This document shows positions 7,679-15,650 of a stretch of 25,428 bases of DNA, piece by piece; the stretch's first letter is position 1, and the number at the start of each line of letters is the position of its first letter. Source of the stretch: Clostridiaceae bacterium UBA5444 (GTDB lineage Bacteria > Bacillota > Clostridia > Clostridiales > Oxobacteraceae). A program made the translations under genes and the position numbers. A model generated the notes under the pieces. That model saw only the letters and a list, made by a program, of their open reading frames with translations, did not search any database and was not told the DNA's origin. Location: positions 1-25,428 of the forward strand of contig DIRE01000080.1 in the NCBI GenBank assembly GCA_002426575.1. Reading direction: 5' to 3'.

Positions 7679-8138
7679 ATCAATAAATGTTTTAAATGAA
7701 ATATTAGTAGATATATTTAATGATATTCTATCTATTGAACAAAATGCACTTCAAAGAGGAGAGTTTAAAGATTTATCTATAACTGAAATGCATACCATTG
7801 AGGCTATAAGCCTTTATGATAAAAAGACAATGTCTGAGGTGGCTGCAAATTTAAAAATAACAGTGGGCACCCTTACAACTGCAATAAACAACTTAGTAAA
7901 AAAGGGGTATGTAGAAAGAAGCAGGTCTGAGGAAGATAGAAGAATAGTATTTATTAATCTAACAAAGAAGGGAAAATTAGCCTACAGAATCCATGAAAAA
8001 TTCCATTCAGACATGGTGAAGGAAACAATCTCTGGATTATCTGAGGAAGAGGAAGAGATACTTATCACTTCTCTTGAAAAGTTAAACACATTCTTTAAAG
8101 TAAAATATGGTTTGGAAACTAATAAGAAGGAGAAGTAG
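7671..8138 (+). CDS. fabT: MarR-family repressor FabT of fatty acid synthesis
   Basis: This is a 155-residue MarR-type winged-helix protein. The recognition region reads MSEVAANLKITVGTLTTAINNL, and the wing has RSEEDRRIVFINLT, both typical of the family. Its position before fabH-acpP-fabK, and the double TTTGATnATCAAA operator at the head of the operon, identify it as FabT. In streptococci FabT is activated as a repressor by long-chain acyl-ACP and shuts the operon down when fatty acids are plentiful. The start is GTG 7671, inside the end of the preceding gene, with AGAGGTGAG as ribosome site. The 8-base overlap suggests translational coupling to the FabX-like enzyme. Confidence 0.9.
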   Translation: MSKSINVLNEILVDIFNDILSIEQNALQRGEFKDLSITEMHTIEAISLYDKKTMSEVAANLKITVGTLTTAINNLVKKGYVERSRSEEDRRIVFINLTKKGKLAYRIHEKFHSDMVKETISGLSEEEEEILITSLEKLNTFFKVKYGLETNKKEK

Positions 8139-8142
8139 GTAT

Positions 8143-9141
8143 ATGGAGAACGTTCAAATAATAGGCACTGGAAGTTATTTGCCTAAACTTATTATACAAA
8201 ATGATGAATTATCTAATTTTGTAGATACCAGTGATGAGTGGATTAAAAGCAGAACAGGTATAGAGGAAAGAAGAATTACAAAAGGGGAAAACACCTCATC
8301 TTTAGCTGCAAAAGCAGCCAAAGATGCATTGAAAAACGCTAAGCTAAATGCAAAAGATATTGATCTTATAATTGTTGCAACAATTACTCCTGATTGCTAT
8401 TTCCCTTCAACCGCCTGCATTGTTCAGGAGATAATAGAGGCTGAAAATGCAATATGCTTTGACATTTCAGCAGCTTGTTCCGGATTTATATATGGACTTA
8501 ATATTGCTAGTCAATTTTTAAAAAATGGAGAGATAAAAAATGCATTAGTAATTGGGGCAGAGGCTTTATCTAAAATAATTGATTGGAATGATAGACGCAC
8601 CTGTGTACTTTTTGGGGATGGTGCTGGAGCTGTGGTTTTAGGTTCAGGAAAAAATGTGGGAATAATGGCAATACATACAGCCTCTGATGGAAAAGGAAAA
8701 GAAGTTTTAAAATGCAAGGCTGCACCACTTTTTATAAATAATGAAATGTTAAGAAAAAAGATAGATGAAAATACATTAGAAGATAATAAGGGGTATTTAT
8801 ATATGGAAGGAAAGGAGGTGTTTAAGTTTGCATCTTGGGCCATTGAAGATACTATAAAAATACTGCTAGATAAGGTAGACCTAAGCTTAGATGATATAGA
8901 TTATTATATACCTCATCAAGCTAATTTAAGGATTATTAACCATATAGTTAAAAAGTTAAAGATAGATGGGGATAAGTTTTATACAAACTTACAAAAATAC
9001 GGCAACACATCTTCTGCAAGTATACCCATAGCATTAGATGAGATGAATAAAAAAGGTATGTTAACTAAAGGTAAAAAGATATTAATGGTTGGTTTTGGGG
9101 CAGGCCTTACTTGGGGTGGAGCTTTAGTTAAGTGGATATAG
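8143..9141 (+). CDS. fabH: 3-oxoacyl-ACP synthase III (KASIII)
   Basis: FabH condenses an acyl-CoA, usually acetyl-CoA, with malonyl-ACP to start each chain. The protein has 332 residues, normal for the family. The catalytic triad is visible: Cys112 in ISAACSGF, His258 in IPHQANLR and Asn288 in YGNTSSAS. Early motifs TSDEWIKSRTGIEERR and the C-terminal GFGAGLTWGG are also typical. The frame is open upstream to 8107, but ATG 8143 has an AAGGAGA ribosome site 8 bases away and gives the usual N-terminus (VQIIGTGSYLP). It begins 4 bases after the fabT stop codon. Confidence 0.96.
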   Translation: MENVQIIGTGSYLPKLIIQNDELSNFVDTSDEWIKSRTGIEERRITKGENTSSLAAKAAKDALKNAKLNAKDIDLIIVATITPDCYFPSTACIVQEIIEAENAICFDISAACSGFIYGLNIASQFLKNGEIKNALVIGAEALSKIIDWNDRRTCVLFGDGAGAVVLGSGKNVGIMAIHTASDGKGKEVLKCKAAPLFINNEMLRKKIDENTLEDNKGYLYMEGKEVFKFASWAIEDTIKILLDKVDLSLDDIDYYIPHQANLRIINHIVKKLKIDGDKFYTNLQKYGNTSSASIPIALDEMNKKGMLTKGKKILMVGFGAGLTWGGALVKWI

Positions 9142-9186
9142 GTAATATATAAAATGCAAAATAAATAAAACTTTGGAGGACTAAAA

Positions 9187-9411
9187 ATGGTATTCGAAAA
9201 GATAAAAGAGATAATATGTGATCAGCTTGGAGTAGATGCAAATAAGGTTAATCTAGATACTTCTTTTGATGATTTAGGGGTAGATTCTTTAGATTTATTT
9301 CAAATAATTATAGAAATTGAAGAAAAGTTTGATATTAGGATTGAGGATACTGAAGGTATAAAAACAGTAAGTGATGTAGTGGATTTTGTTGAAGAGAGAA
9401 TAGCAAAATAG
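9187..9411 (+). CDS. acpP: Acyl carrier protein
   Basis: This is a 74-residue acidic protein with the DSL motif (GVDSLD), in which Ser34 receives the 4'-phosphopantetheine arm that carries growing acyl chains. FDDLGVDSLDLFQIIIEIEE forms the usual recognition helix. A strong GGAGGA ribosome site precedes the ATG, fitting the high expression ACP needs. The phosphopantetheinyl transferase gene (acpS) is not in this window. Confidence 0.96.
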   Translation: MVFEKIKEIICDQLGVDANKVNLDTSFDDLGVDSLDLFQIIIEIEEKFDIRIEDTEGIKTVSDVVDFVEERIAK

Positions 9412-9429
9412 GGGGGTATAGCATTTAAT

Positions 9430-10386
9430 ATGGATAAAAATCTATTTTGCAATATACTTGGAATAAAATACCCAATAATTCAAGGTGCAATGGCATGTAT
9501 TGCAGACGGCTCATTAGCATCAGCCGTGTCAGAAGCTGGAGGCCTTGGAATTATTGCAGCAGGGAGCAGCGATGCAGAGTCTTTAAGGCGGGAGATAATA
9601 TATGCAAAGTCAAAAACTAAAAAGCCTTTTGGAGTAAATATAATGCTTTTAAGCCCTCATGCAGAGGATATAGCTCATATGATTTGTGAAGAAGGAGTGA
9701 GGGTGGTTACTACAGGGGCAGGAAATCCAGGTAAATATATAAAGCTGTGGAAACAGCATGGGATAAAGGTTATTCCAGTAGTAGCATCCGTAGCTTTAGC
9801 AAAGAGGATGGAAAGATCTGGTGCAGATGTGATTATAGCGGAAGGCTCAGAGGCTGGAGGCCATATTGGAGAGACAACCACAATGGCGCTTATTCCGCAG
9901 ATAGTGGATGAGGTTAGCATACCAGTTATTGCGGCAGGAGGAATAGGAGATAATCGCTCTGTGGCTGCAGCATTTATGCTTGGAGCGGAGGCTGTGCAGG
10001 TGGGGACTAGGTTTTTGGTGGCTAAGGAGTGTACAGTCAATCAAAATTATAAAGATAAAATAATAAATGCTAAAGATATAGATACAGTGGTTACAGGAAG
10101 AAGTATGGGGCATCCTGTCAGGGTAATTAAAAACAAACTAGCAAGAAAGATGATGCTTTTAGAGAAGCAAAATGCCTCAATAGATAAATTAAATGAGCTA
10201 GGAAAAGGGGCACTCTATAAAGCTGCAAAAGAAGGAGACATGGATAATGGCTCCATTATGGCAGGGCAAATTGCTGGTCTTGTTAAAAAGGAACAAACTT
10301 GTGAAGAAATAATAAAAGAAATGCTAAATGTTACAGATATATTAGAAAAGGTATGGCAAGATGGGAGATTAAACTATGGAGAATAG
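9430..10386 (+). CDS. fabK: Enoyl-ACP reductase II (FMN-dependent)
   Basis: FabK reduces trans-2-enoyl-ACP in the last step of each elongation cycle, using FMN and NAD(P)H. The protein has 318 residues, as in Streptococcus. Visible motifs are PIIQGAMACIADGSLASAVS at the N-terminus, VVTTGAGNP, AEGSEAGGHIGETTT with catalytic His145, and IAAGGIGDNRS followed by GAEAVQVGTRF. No FabI- or FabV-like protein is encoded here, so this should be the operon's enoyl reductase and would make the cell insensitive to triclosan through this step. The ribosome site GGGGGGT is 12 bases from ATG 9430, a little far. It overlaps fabD by 11 bases. Confidence 0.95.
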   Translation: MDKNLFCNILGIKYPIIQGAMACIADGSLASAVSEAGGLGIIAAGSSDAESLRREIIYAKSKTKKPFGVNIMLLSPHAEDIAHMICEEGVRVVTTGAGNPGKYIKLWKQHGIKVIPVVASVALAKRMERSGADVIIAEGSEAGGHIGETTTMALIPQIVDEVSIPVIAAGGIGDNRSVAAAFMLGAEAVQVGTRFLVAKECTVNQNYKDKIINAKDIDTVVTGRSMGHPVRVIKNKLARKMMLLEKQNASIDKLNELGKGALYKAAKEGDMDNGSIMAGQIAGLVKKEQTCEEIIKEMLNVTDILEKVWQDGRLNYGE

Positions 10387-11326
10387 CAAAATAGCTTTTA
10401 TTTTCCCTGTGCAAGGCTCTCAGTATAGCGGAATGGGAAAAGAATTATATAAAGATTTTAAAGAGAGCAGAGACGTATTTGATGAAGCATCCCATATATT
10501 AGGTATTGACATGGCAAGGTTGTGTTTTGAGAATCATGAAAGGCAGCTTTGTGAGACTGAAAATACTCAGATAGCTATTTTAACCCATAGCATTTCTGCA
10601 TTAAGAGTTGTAGAAAGGTATGGAATAAGACCCAATGTAGTTGCAGGACTTAGCCTTGGAGAGTATTCAGCAATAGTTTCAAGCGGAAGATTAGATTTTA
10701 ATAATTCAATAAAGCTGGTTAGAAAAAGAGGAATATATATGGAGGAAGCTTCAAGGCATATAAATGGGGGCATGGCTGCAATATTAGGCCTAGATAGATG
10801 TGAAGTACTTAAAATATGCAATGAGTGCAGCGGTAAGTCAGGTCTTGAAATAGTTCAGATAGCAAATTATAACTGCCCAGGCCAAATAGTTATTTCCGGG
10901 GAAATAAATGCACTAAAAAAAGCCTGCGAAATGGCAAAAGATAAAGGGGCGGCAAGGGTGGTACCTCTTAATGTAAAGGGCCCATTTCATAGCAGCCTTT
11001 TAAATATGGCAGCTGAAAAATTAGAAATAGATTTAGAAAATACAAAGTTTAATAAAGGCACCATACCACTTATAGCTAATATTACGGCAGACTATATTGA
11101 TGATAATAAAATAAGAGAGGTACTAAAAAGGCAGGTTACGAGTTCAGTAAGATGGGAAGATACAATAAGCAGGATGATAAAGGATGGAATAGATATATTT
11201 ATTGAAATAGGACCTGGAAGGGTTTTAAGTGGTTTCATAAAAAAGATAAATAATAAAATGCAGGTATATAATGTTGAAGATAAAAAATCCTTAGAAAAAA
11301 CCTTAAAAGCTTTGAAGTTAGGTTGA
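10376..11326 (+). CDS. fabD: Malonyl-CoA:ACP malonyltransferase
   Basis: FabD moves the malonyl group from CoA to ACP, the building block for FabH and FabF. The protein has 316 residues. The nucleophile Ser93 lies in AGLSLGEYSA and the catalytic His205 in GPFHSSLL; the C-terminal IEIGPGRVLSGF is also diagnostic. Two departures from the textbook motifs are seen: the N-terminal GQGSQ reads VQGSQ (Val12), and GHSLGE reads GLSLGE (Leu92). The second variant is, to my knowledge, common in clostridial FabD. The start lies inside the end of fabK with GGGAGA 7 bases upstream, so translation is probably coupled. Confidence 0.94.
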   Translation: MENSKIAFIFPVQGSQYSGMGKELYKDFKESRDVFDEASHILGIDMARLCFENHERQLCETENTQIAILTHSISALRVVERYGIRPNVVAGLSLGEYSAIVSSGRLDFNNSIKLVRKRGIYMEEASRHINGGMAAILGLDRCEVLKICNECSGKSGLEIVQIANYNCPGQIVISGEINALKKACEMAKDKGAARVVPLNVKGPFHSSLLNMAAEKLEIDLENTKFNKGTIPLIANITADYIDDNKIREVLKRQVTSSVRWEDTISRMIKDGIDIFIEIGPGRVLSGFIKKINNKMQVYNVEDKKSLEKTLKALKLG

Positions 11327-11348
11327 TTTTAGAAAAGGAGTGATAAAA

Positions 11349-12101
11349 ATGCATGAAAAGACATTACAAGGGAAAGTGGCCGTTATTACAGGAGGCTCAA
11401 AAGGCATAGGAAAGGCAATAGCCATAAAACTTGCAAGACTTGGTGCAAATATAGTAATAAATTATAGAAATAGCATGGATGCGGTGGAAGATACATTGAA
11501 AGAATTAGAAGATATTGGGGTTAAGGCCATTGCCGTTAAAGGAGATATTAGCAATTTTAATGATGCTGAAAAGGTTATAAAGTCGGCGGTAGATAATTTC
11601 CGCTCTATAGATATTTTAGTAAACAATGCAGGCATTACAGCAGACAGCTTAATTTTGAGAATGAAAGAGGAAGACTTTGATAAAGTAATAGAGGTAAATT
11701 TAAAAGGTACATTTAACTGTATTAGGCATGCTGCCGTGTATATGGTAAAGAAAAGATATGGGAAGATAATAAACATATCCTCCGTGGTTGGGCTTACTGG
11801 TAATATTGGGCAAGCGAATTATGCAGCATCAAAAGCTGGAATACTCGGATTAACCAAATCCGTGGCAAGAGAGCTTGCACCAAGAGGCATAAATGTTAAT
11901 GCTGTTGCACCAGGGTTTATTGAAACAGATATGACAAGTGTATTATCAAATAAGGTGAAAGAGGCTTCACTTTTAAATATTCCTTTTAATAGGTTTGGAA
12001 AGCCTGAGGATGTTGGGGAGCTTGTAGCATTTTTATCATCAGATGAATCTTCCTATATTACGGGTCAAGTTATAAATGTGGACGGGGGAATGGTTATATA
12101 G
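11349..12101 (+). CDS. fabG: 3-oxoacyl-ACP reductase
   Basis: FabG is the NADPH-dependent short-chain dehydrogenase that reduces the 3-oxo group in each cycle. The protein has 250 residues with the cofactor motif TGGSKGIG (14-21), NNAG, and the catalytic residues Ser145, Tyr158 and Lys162 in the SVVG and NYAASKAG segments. AVAPGFIETDMT and the C-terminal VDGGMVI are typical of FabG. ATG 11349 is preferred over GTG 11340, because the AAAAGGAG ribosome site overlaps the GTG and is 8 bases from the ATG. Confidence 0.95.
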   Translation: MHEKTLQGKVAVITGGSKGIGKAIAIKLARLGANIVINYRNSMDAVEDTLKELEDIGVKAIAVKGDISNFNDAEKVIKSAVDNFRSIDILVNNAGITADSLILRMKEEDFDKVIEVNLKGTFNCIRHAAVYMVKKRYGKIINISSVVGLTGNIGQANYAASKAGILGLTKSVARELAPRGINVNAVAPGFIETDMTSVLSNKVKEASLLNIPFNRFGKPEDVGELVAFLSSDESSYITGQVINVDGGMVI

Positions 12102-12153
12102 ATATACTTAGGAATTTTGACTTCTATTTTAAATGAAAGGTTGGTATTTTTAA

Positions 12154-13392
12154 GTGGAGAGAAGAGTAGTTGTAACTGGAATGGGGGCTGTAACCCCTTT
12201 AGGAAACAATGTAGATATGTTTTGGGAAAATATTAAACATGGAGTTTGCGGCATAGATTTTATAAAGTCATTTGATACGGAAGACTACAAATCTAAGCTT
12301 GCAGCAGAAGTTAAAGATTTTGATCCTGAAGAATTTATGGATAGAAAAGAAGCAAAGAGAATGGATAGATACTGCCAGTTTGCTATGGCAGCTGCAATAG
12401 AAGCTGTTAAAGATTCAGAATTAGATTTGGATGCAATGGAAAAGGAAAAGCTTGGTGTGGTTGTAGGCTCTGGAATAGGCGGAATTGGAAATATTGAAAA
12501 ACAAGAAGGAAATTTATTAGAAAAAGGGCCTAATAAGGTGCATCCACTATTTATCCCAATGATAATAAGCAATATGGCTGCAGGAAATATTGCCATAAGG
12601 TTTGGAGCAAAAGGGGCATGCCTAAATATAGTTACTGCCTGTGCCACTGGAACAAATTGTATAGGGGAAGCCTATAGAATTATACAAAGAGGAGAAGCAG
12701 ATGTTGTAATAGCAGGCGGCGCTGAAGCAGCAATTACACCTCTTTCAATTGCAGGGTTTATCTCTCTTACAGCATTAAGCAAAAGCCTAGATCCTAAAAG
12801 GGCATCCATACCTTTTGATAAGGAAAGGGATGGCTTTGTAATGGGGGAGGGAGCAGGAGTAATTATACTTGAATCTTTTGAACATGCAGCAAAAAGAGGC
12901 GCTAATATATATGGTGAGATTGCAGGGTATAGTACAACCTGTGATGCTTATCATATAACATCACCAGCACCAGATGGAGAAGGTGCTGCAAGGGCAATGA
13001 GGAACGCAATTTGTGAAGCTAAAATTGATTATAAAGATGTTTCATATATAAACGCCCATGGCACTGGAACAGAATATAATGATAAGTTTGAAACCAAGGC
13101 AATAAAATCAGTATTTGGAGATTATGCAAAAAAGATACCTATAAGTTCAACAAAATCCATGACGGGACACCTTCTTGGAGCTGCAGGGGCAATAGAGGCG
13201 GTTATAGCAATAAAAGCACTTGGGGATAATTTCATACCACCTACCATTGGATATAAGGTTTTTGACGAGGAATGTGATTTAGACTATGTACCTAATCATG
13301 GAAAAGAGTGTAGAGTTAATTACTCCATGTCAAACTCTTTAGGATTTGGGGGGCATAATGCAGTTATTCTATTTAAAAAATGGGGTGAATAG
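12154..13392 (+). CDS. fabF: 3-oxoacyl-ACP synthase II (KASII)
   Basis: FabF extends acyl-ACP chains by two carbons with malonyl-ACP. The protein has 412 residues. The catalytic residues are Cys163 in TACATGTN, His302 in NAHGTGTEYND and His339 in MTGHLLGAAGA, with the conserved Lys334. The start is GTG 12154, giving the standard N-terminus (M)ERRVVVTGMGAVTPLG; its ribosome site (GAAAGG) is about 13 bases away and weaker than those of its neighbours. This is the only FabB/FabF-type synthase in the window. It should therefore extend both saturated and, if the FabX-like enzyme makes them, cis-unsaturated intermediates. Confidence 0.96.
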   Translation: MERRVVVTGMGAVTPLGNNVDMFWENIKHGVCGIDFIKSFDTEDYKSKLAAEVKDFDPEEFMDRKEAKRMDRYCQFAMAAAIEAVKDSELDLDAMEKEKLGVVVGSGIGGIGNIEKQEGNLLEKGPNKVHPLFIPMIISNMAAGNIAIRFGAKGACLNIVTACATGTNCIGEAYRIIQRGEADVVIAGGAEAAITPLSIAGFISLTALSKSLDPKRASIPFDKERDGFVMGEGAGVIILESFEHAAKRGANIYGEIAGYSTTCDAYHITSPAPDGEGAARAMRNAICEAKIDYKDVSYINAHGTGTEYNDKFETKAIKSVFGDYAKKIPISSTKSMTGHLLGAAGAIEAVIAIKALGDNFIPPTIGYKVFDEECDLDYVPNHGKECRVNYSMSNSLGFGGHNAVILFKKWGE

Positions 13393-13394
13393 TT

Positions 13395-13835
13395 ATGGAC
13401 TCTAAAGATATATTTGAATTAATAAGGACTGTAAGTAATTCTAATATTACAAATGTTGAGATTGAGGAAAATGGGTTTTCAATAAAGCTCAAAAAAGAAA
13501 CTGGCAACTTATGCTTGCAGGAAGAGAAAAAAGAAGAAAATAAAAGCCTAGATAATTATGGCGATAACAATAACGATAATAATAGTAATAATGAGGAATA
13601 TAAAATAATTTCATCACCACTTGTTGGGACTTTTTATGCATCTATTTCACCAGAAGGTGATGCCTTTGTTAAAGTAGGAGATAGGGTCCAAAAAGGTGAT
13701 ACATTATGTATAATTGAGGCAATGAAACTAATGAATGAAGTATGCAGCGAAGTAGATGGAGAGATAGCAGAAGTAAAATGCCAAAACGGTTCAATGGTAG
13801 AATACGGTCAAGAGCTTTTTAAAATAAAATGTTAG
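13395..13835 (+). CDS. accB: Biotin carboxyl carrier protein of acetyl-CoA carboxylase
   Basis: AccB carries the carboxyl group on biotin between biotin carboxylase and carboxyltransferase. The protein has 146 residues. The C-terminal biotinyl domain holds EAMKLMNEV with Lys111 as the biotin site, plus the preceding SPLVGTFY and GDRVQKGDTLCIIE strands. N- and C-terminal domains are joined by a very Asn/Asp/Glu-rich linker (about residues 38-70) in place of the Pro/Ala linker common elsewhere, which fits the AT-rich genome. The ATG is 2 bases after the fabF stop codon. Confidence 0.95.
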   Translation: MDSKDIFELIRTVSNSNITNVEIEENGFSIKLKKETGNLCLQEEKKEENKSLDNYGDNNNDNNSNNEEYKIISSPLVGTFYASISPEGDAFVKVGDRVQKGDTLCIIEAMKLMNEVCSEVDGEIAEVKCQNGSMVEYGQELFKIKC

Positions 13836-13861
13836 CTTTGGAAGGATAATGGTGGTTTTTT

Positions 13862-14293
13862 ATGAATAATGAACTAAATATTGAGGATATAATGAAAGTT
13901 TTGCCCCATAGATATCCTTTTTTATTGATTGATAAAATAGAATGTTTAGATCCAGGTAAAAGGGCAATAGGAATAAAAAACGTTACTATGAATGAATACT
14001 TTTTTCAAGGCCATTTTCCGCAAGAACCTGTTATGCCAGGAGTTTTAATAATAGAGGCCTTAGCTCAAACAGGTGCAGTTGCAGTCCTTAGTTTAGATAA
14101 GTTTAAGGGGAAGATTCCATACTTTGCAGGTATAAATAAGGCCAAGTTTAGAAGAAAGGTAGCTCCTGGAGATACATTAAAACTAGAGGTTGAATTAGTA
14201 AAATTAAGAGATGCTTATGGAATAGGAAATGCTGTAGCTAAAGTTGGGGATCAAATAGCTGCAGAAGCAGAAATAATGTTTATGATAGGGTGA
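13862..14293 (+). CDS. fabZ: 3-hydroxyacyl-ACP dehydratase
   Basis: FabZ removes water from 3-hydroxyacyl-ACP to give the trans-2-enoyl form. The protein has 143 residues. The hot-dog fold signature is clear: PHRYPFLLID at the N-terminus, then FFQGHFPQEPVMPGVLIIEALAQ-type active site with His51 and Glu65. No FabA, FabN-like second dehydratase or FabM is present in the operon, so an isomerase activity for unsaturated fatty acids must come from FabZ itself, from the FabX-like protein, or from elsewhere in the genome. Confidence 0.95.
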   Translation: MNNELNIEDIMKVLPHRYPFLLIDKIECLDPGKRAIGIKNVTMNEYFFQGHFPQEPVMPGVLIIEALAQTGAVAVLSLDKFKGKIPYFAGINKAKFRRKVAPGDTLKLEVELVKLRDAYGIGNAVAKVGDQIAAEAEIMFMIG

Positions 14294-14298
14294 ATGAT

Positions 14299-15645
14299 AT
14301 GTTCAAGAAGATATTGATTGCAAACAGGGGAGAAATTGCTATTAGGATAATCAGAGCATGTAGGGAAATGGGAATAGAAACTGTTGCAGTATTTTCAACA
14401 GCAGATAGGGAGGCACTCCATGTACAGATGGCTGATGAGGCGGTATGCATAGGCCCTCCATCTCCATATGATAGTTATTTGAACATAAAAAATATAATAA
14501 GTGCAGCAGCTTTGACATCTTGTGAAGCAATACACCCTGGTTTTGGCTTTTTATCAGAAAATAGCAGATTTGCTGAGGTTTGTACAGAGTGCAATATGGT
14601 ATTTATAGGCCCTGATGCGGATACAATTGAAAGTATGGGGAACAAATCAAAGGCTAGACAAATGATGATAGAGGCAGGCGTACCAGTCATTTTAGGGAGC
14701 ACTTCTCCAGTACTTAGTGATGATGATGCAATAAAGGCTGCAAAAGATATAGGTTACCCAGTTATGATTAAAGCTTCTGCTGGCGGAGGCGGGAGAGGCA
14801 TTAGAATAGTAAGGAAAGAAGAGGAGCTTATATTTAATCTGCAGAACGCAAAATCAGAGGCTAAGTCTGCTTTTGGTGATGATACAGTGTATATTGAAAA
14901 ATATTTGGAAAATCCAAGACATGTGGAGATGCAAATACTAGGCGATAATTATGGAAACATAATCTACTTAGGTGAAAGGGACTGCTCTATTCAAAGAAGG
15001 AATCAAAAGGTATTAGAGGAGGCGCCATGCCCTATACTAACTCAAAAGCTTAGAGAAAAGATGGGCAAGACATCTCTTTTAGCTGCTAAATATGTAGGAT
15101 ATAAAGGTGCAGGTACAGTTGAGTTTTTATTAGATAAAGATAATAATTTTTATTTTATGGAGATGAATACAAGAATACAGGTTGAACATCCTATAACAGA
15201 ACTAGTCACTGGAATAGATATTGTAAAGGAACAGATAAAAATTGCGGCAGGAGAGAAACTTGATATTATGCAGGAAGATGTTGAAGTAAAAGGACATTCA
15301 ATAGAGTGTAGGATAAATGCAGAAGATACGGAAAATGGTTTTATGCCATGCCCTGGGAAGGTAAAAGTATTGCTTATTCCGGGAGGCCTTGGGGTTAGGG
15401 TTGATACCCATTTATATGATGGATATATTGTACCTCCATTTTATGATTCCATGATAGCTAAATTAATAGTTCATGGGAAAGATAGGGAAGAAGCAATAAA
15501 TAGAATGAGAAGGGCTTTAAGTGAGTTTTTGGTAGAGGGTATAAAGACTAATATTGAGTATCAGTTTAATATTATAAATAATGAATCTTTTATAAAAGGA
15601 GATTACGATACAGGATTTATTAGCACAAACCTAAATAGGGGTTGA
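14299..15645 (+). CDS. accC: Biotin carboxylase subunit of acetyl-CoA carboxylase
   Basis: AccC uses ATP and bicarbonate to carboxylate the biotin on AccB. The protein has 448 residues, the usual length. It shows the N-terminal FKKILIANRGEIAIRIIRA, the ATP-grasp glycine loop AGGGGRG (about 161-168), YIEKYLENPRHVEMQ, and the catalytic segment MEMNTRIQVEHPITE. ATG 14299 is preferred over GTG 14290, since AGGGTGA at the end of fabZ sits 5 bases upstream of it and the family normally begins MFKK. It begins 5 bases after the fabZ stop codon. Confidence 0.95.
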   Translation: MFKKILIANRGEIAIRIIRACREMGIETVAVFSTADREALHVQMADEAVCIGPPSPYDSYLNIKNIISAAALTSCEAIHPGFGFLSENSRFAEVCTECNMVFIGPDADTIESMGNKSKARQMMIEAGVPVILGSTSPVLSDDDAIKAAKDIGYPVMIKASAGGGGRGIRIVRKEEELIFNLQNAKSEAKSAFGDDTVYIEKYLENPRHVEMQILGDNYGNIIYLGERDCSIQRRNQKVLEEAPCPILTQKLREKMGKTSLLAAKYVGYKGAGTVEFLLDKDNNFYFMEMNTRIQVEHPITELVTGIDIVKEQIKIAAGEKLDIMQEDVEVKGHSIECRINAEDTENGFMPCPGKVKVLLIPGGLGVRVDTHLYDGYIVPPFYDSMIAKLIVHGKDREEAINRMRRALSEFLVEGIKTNIEYQFNIINNESFIKGDYDTGFISTNLNRG

Positions 15646-15650
15646 TATGA

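Noticed and set aside
8107..8142. Earlier start for FabH
   Set aside because: It would overlap the end of fabT and add a basic tail not seen in the family; ATG 8143 has an AAGGAGA site and gives the usual N-terminus.
13530..13600. AAT/GAT-rich stretch in accB as a microsatellite or disorder-causing insertion
   Set aside because: It is in frame and lies in the linker between the two AccB domains, where composition is free to vary.
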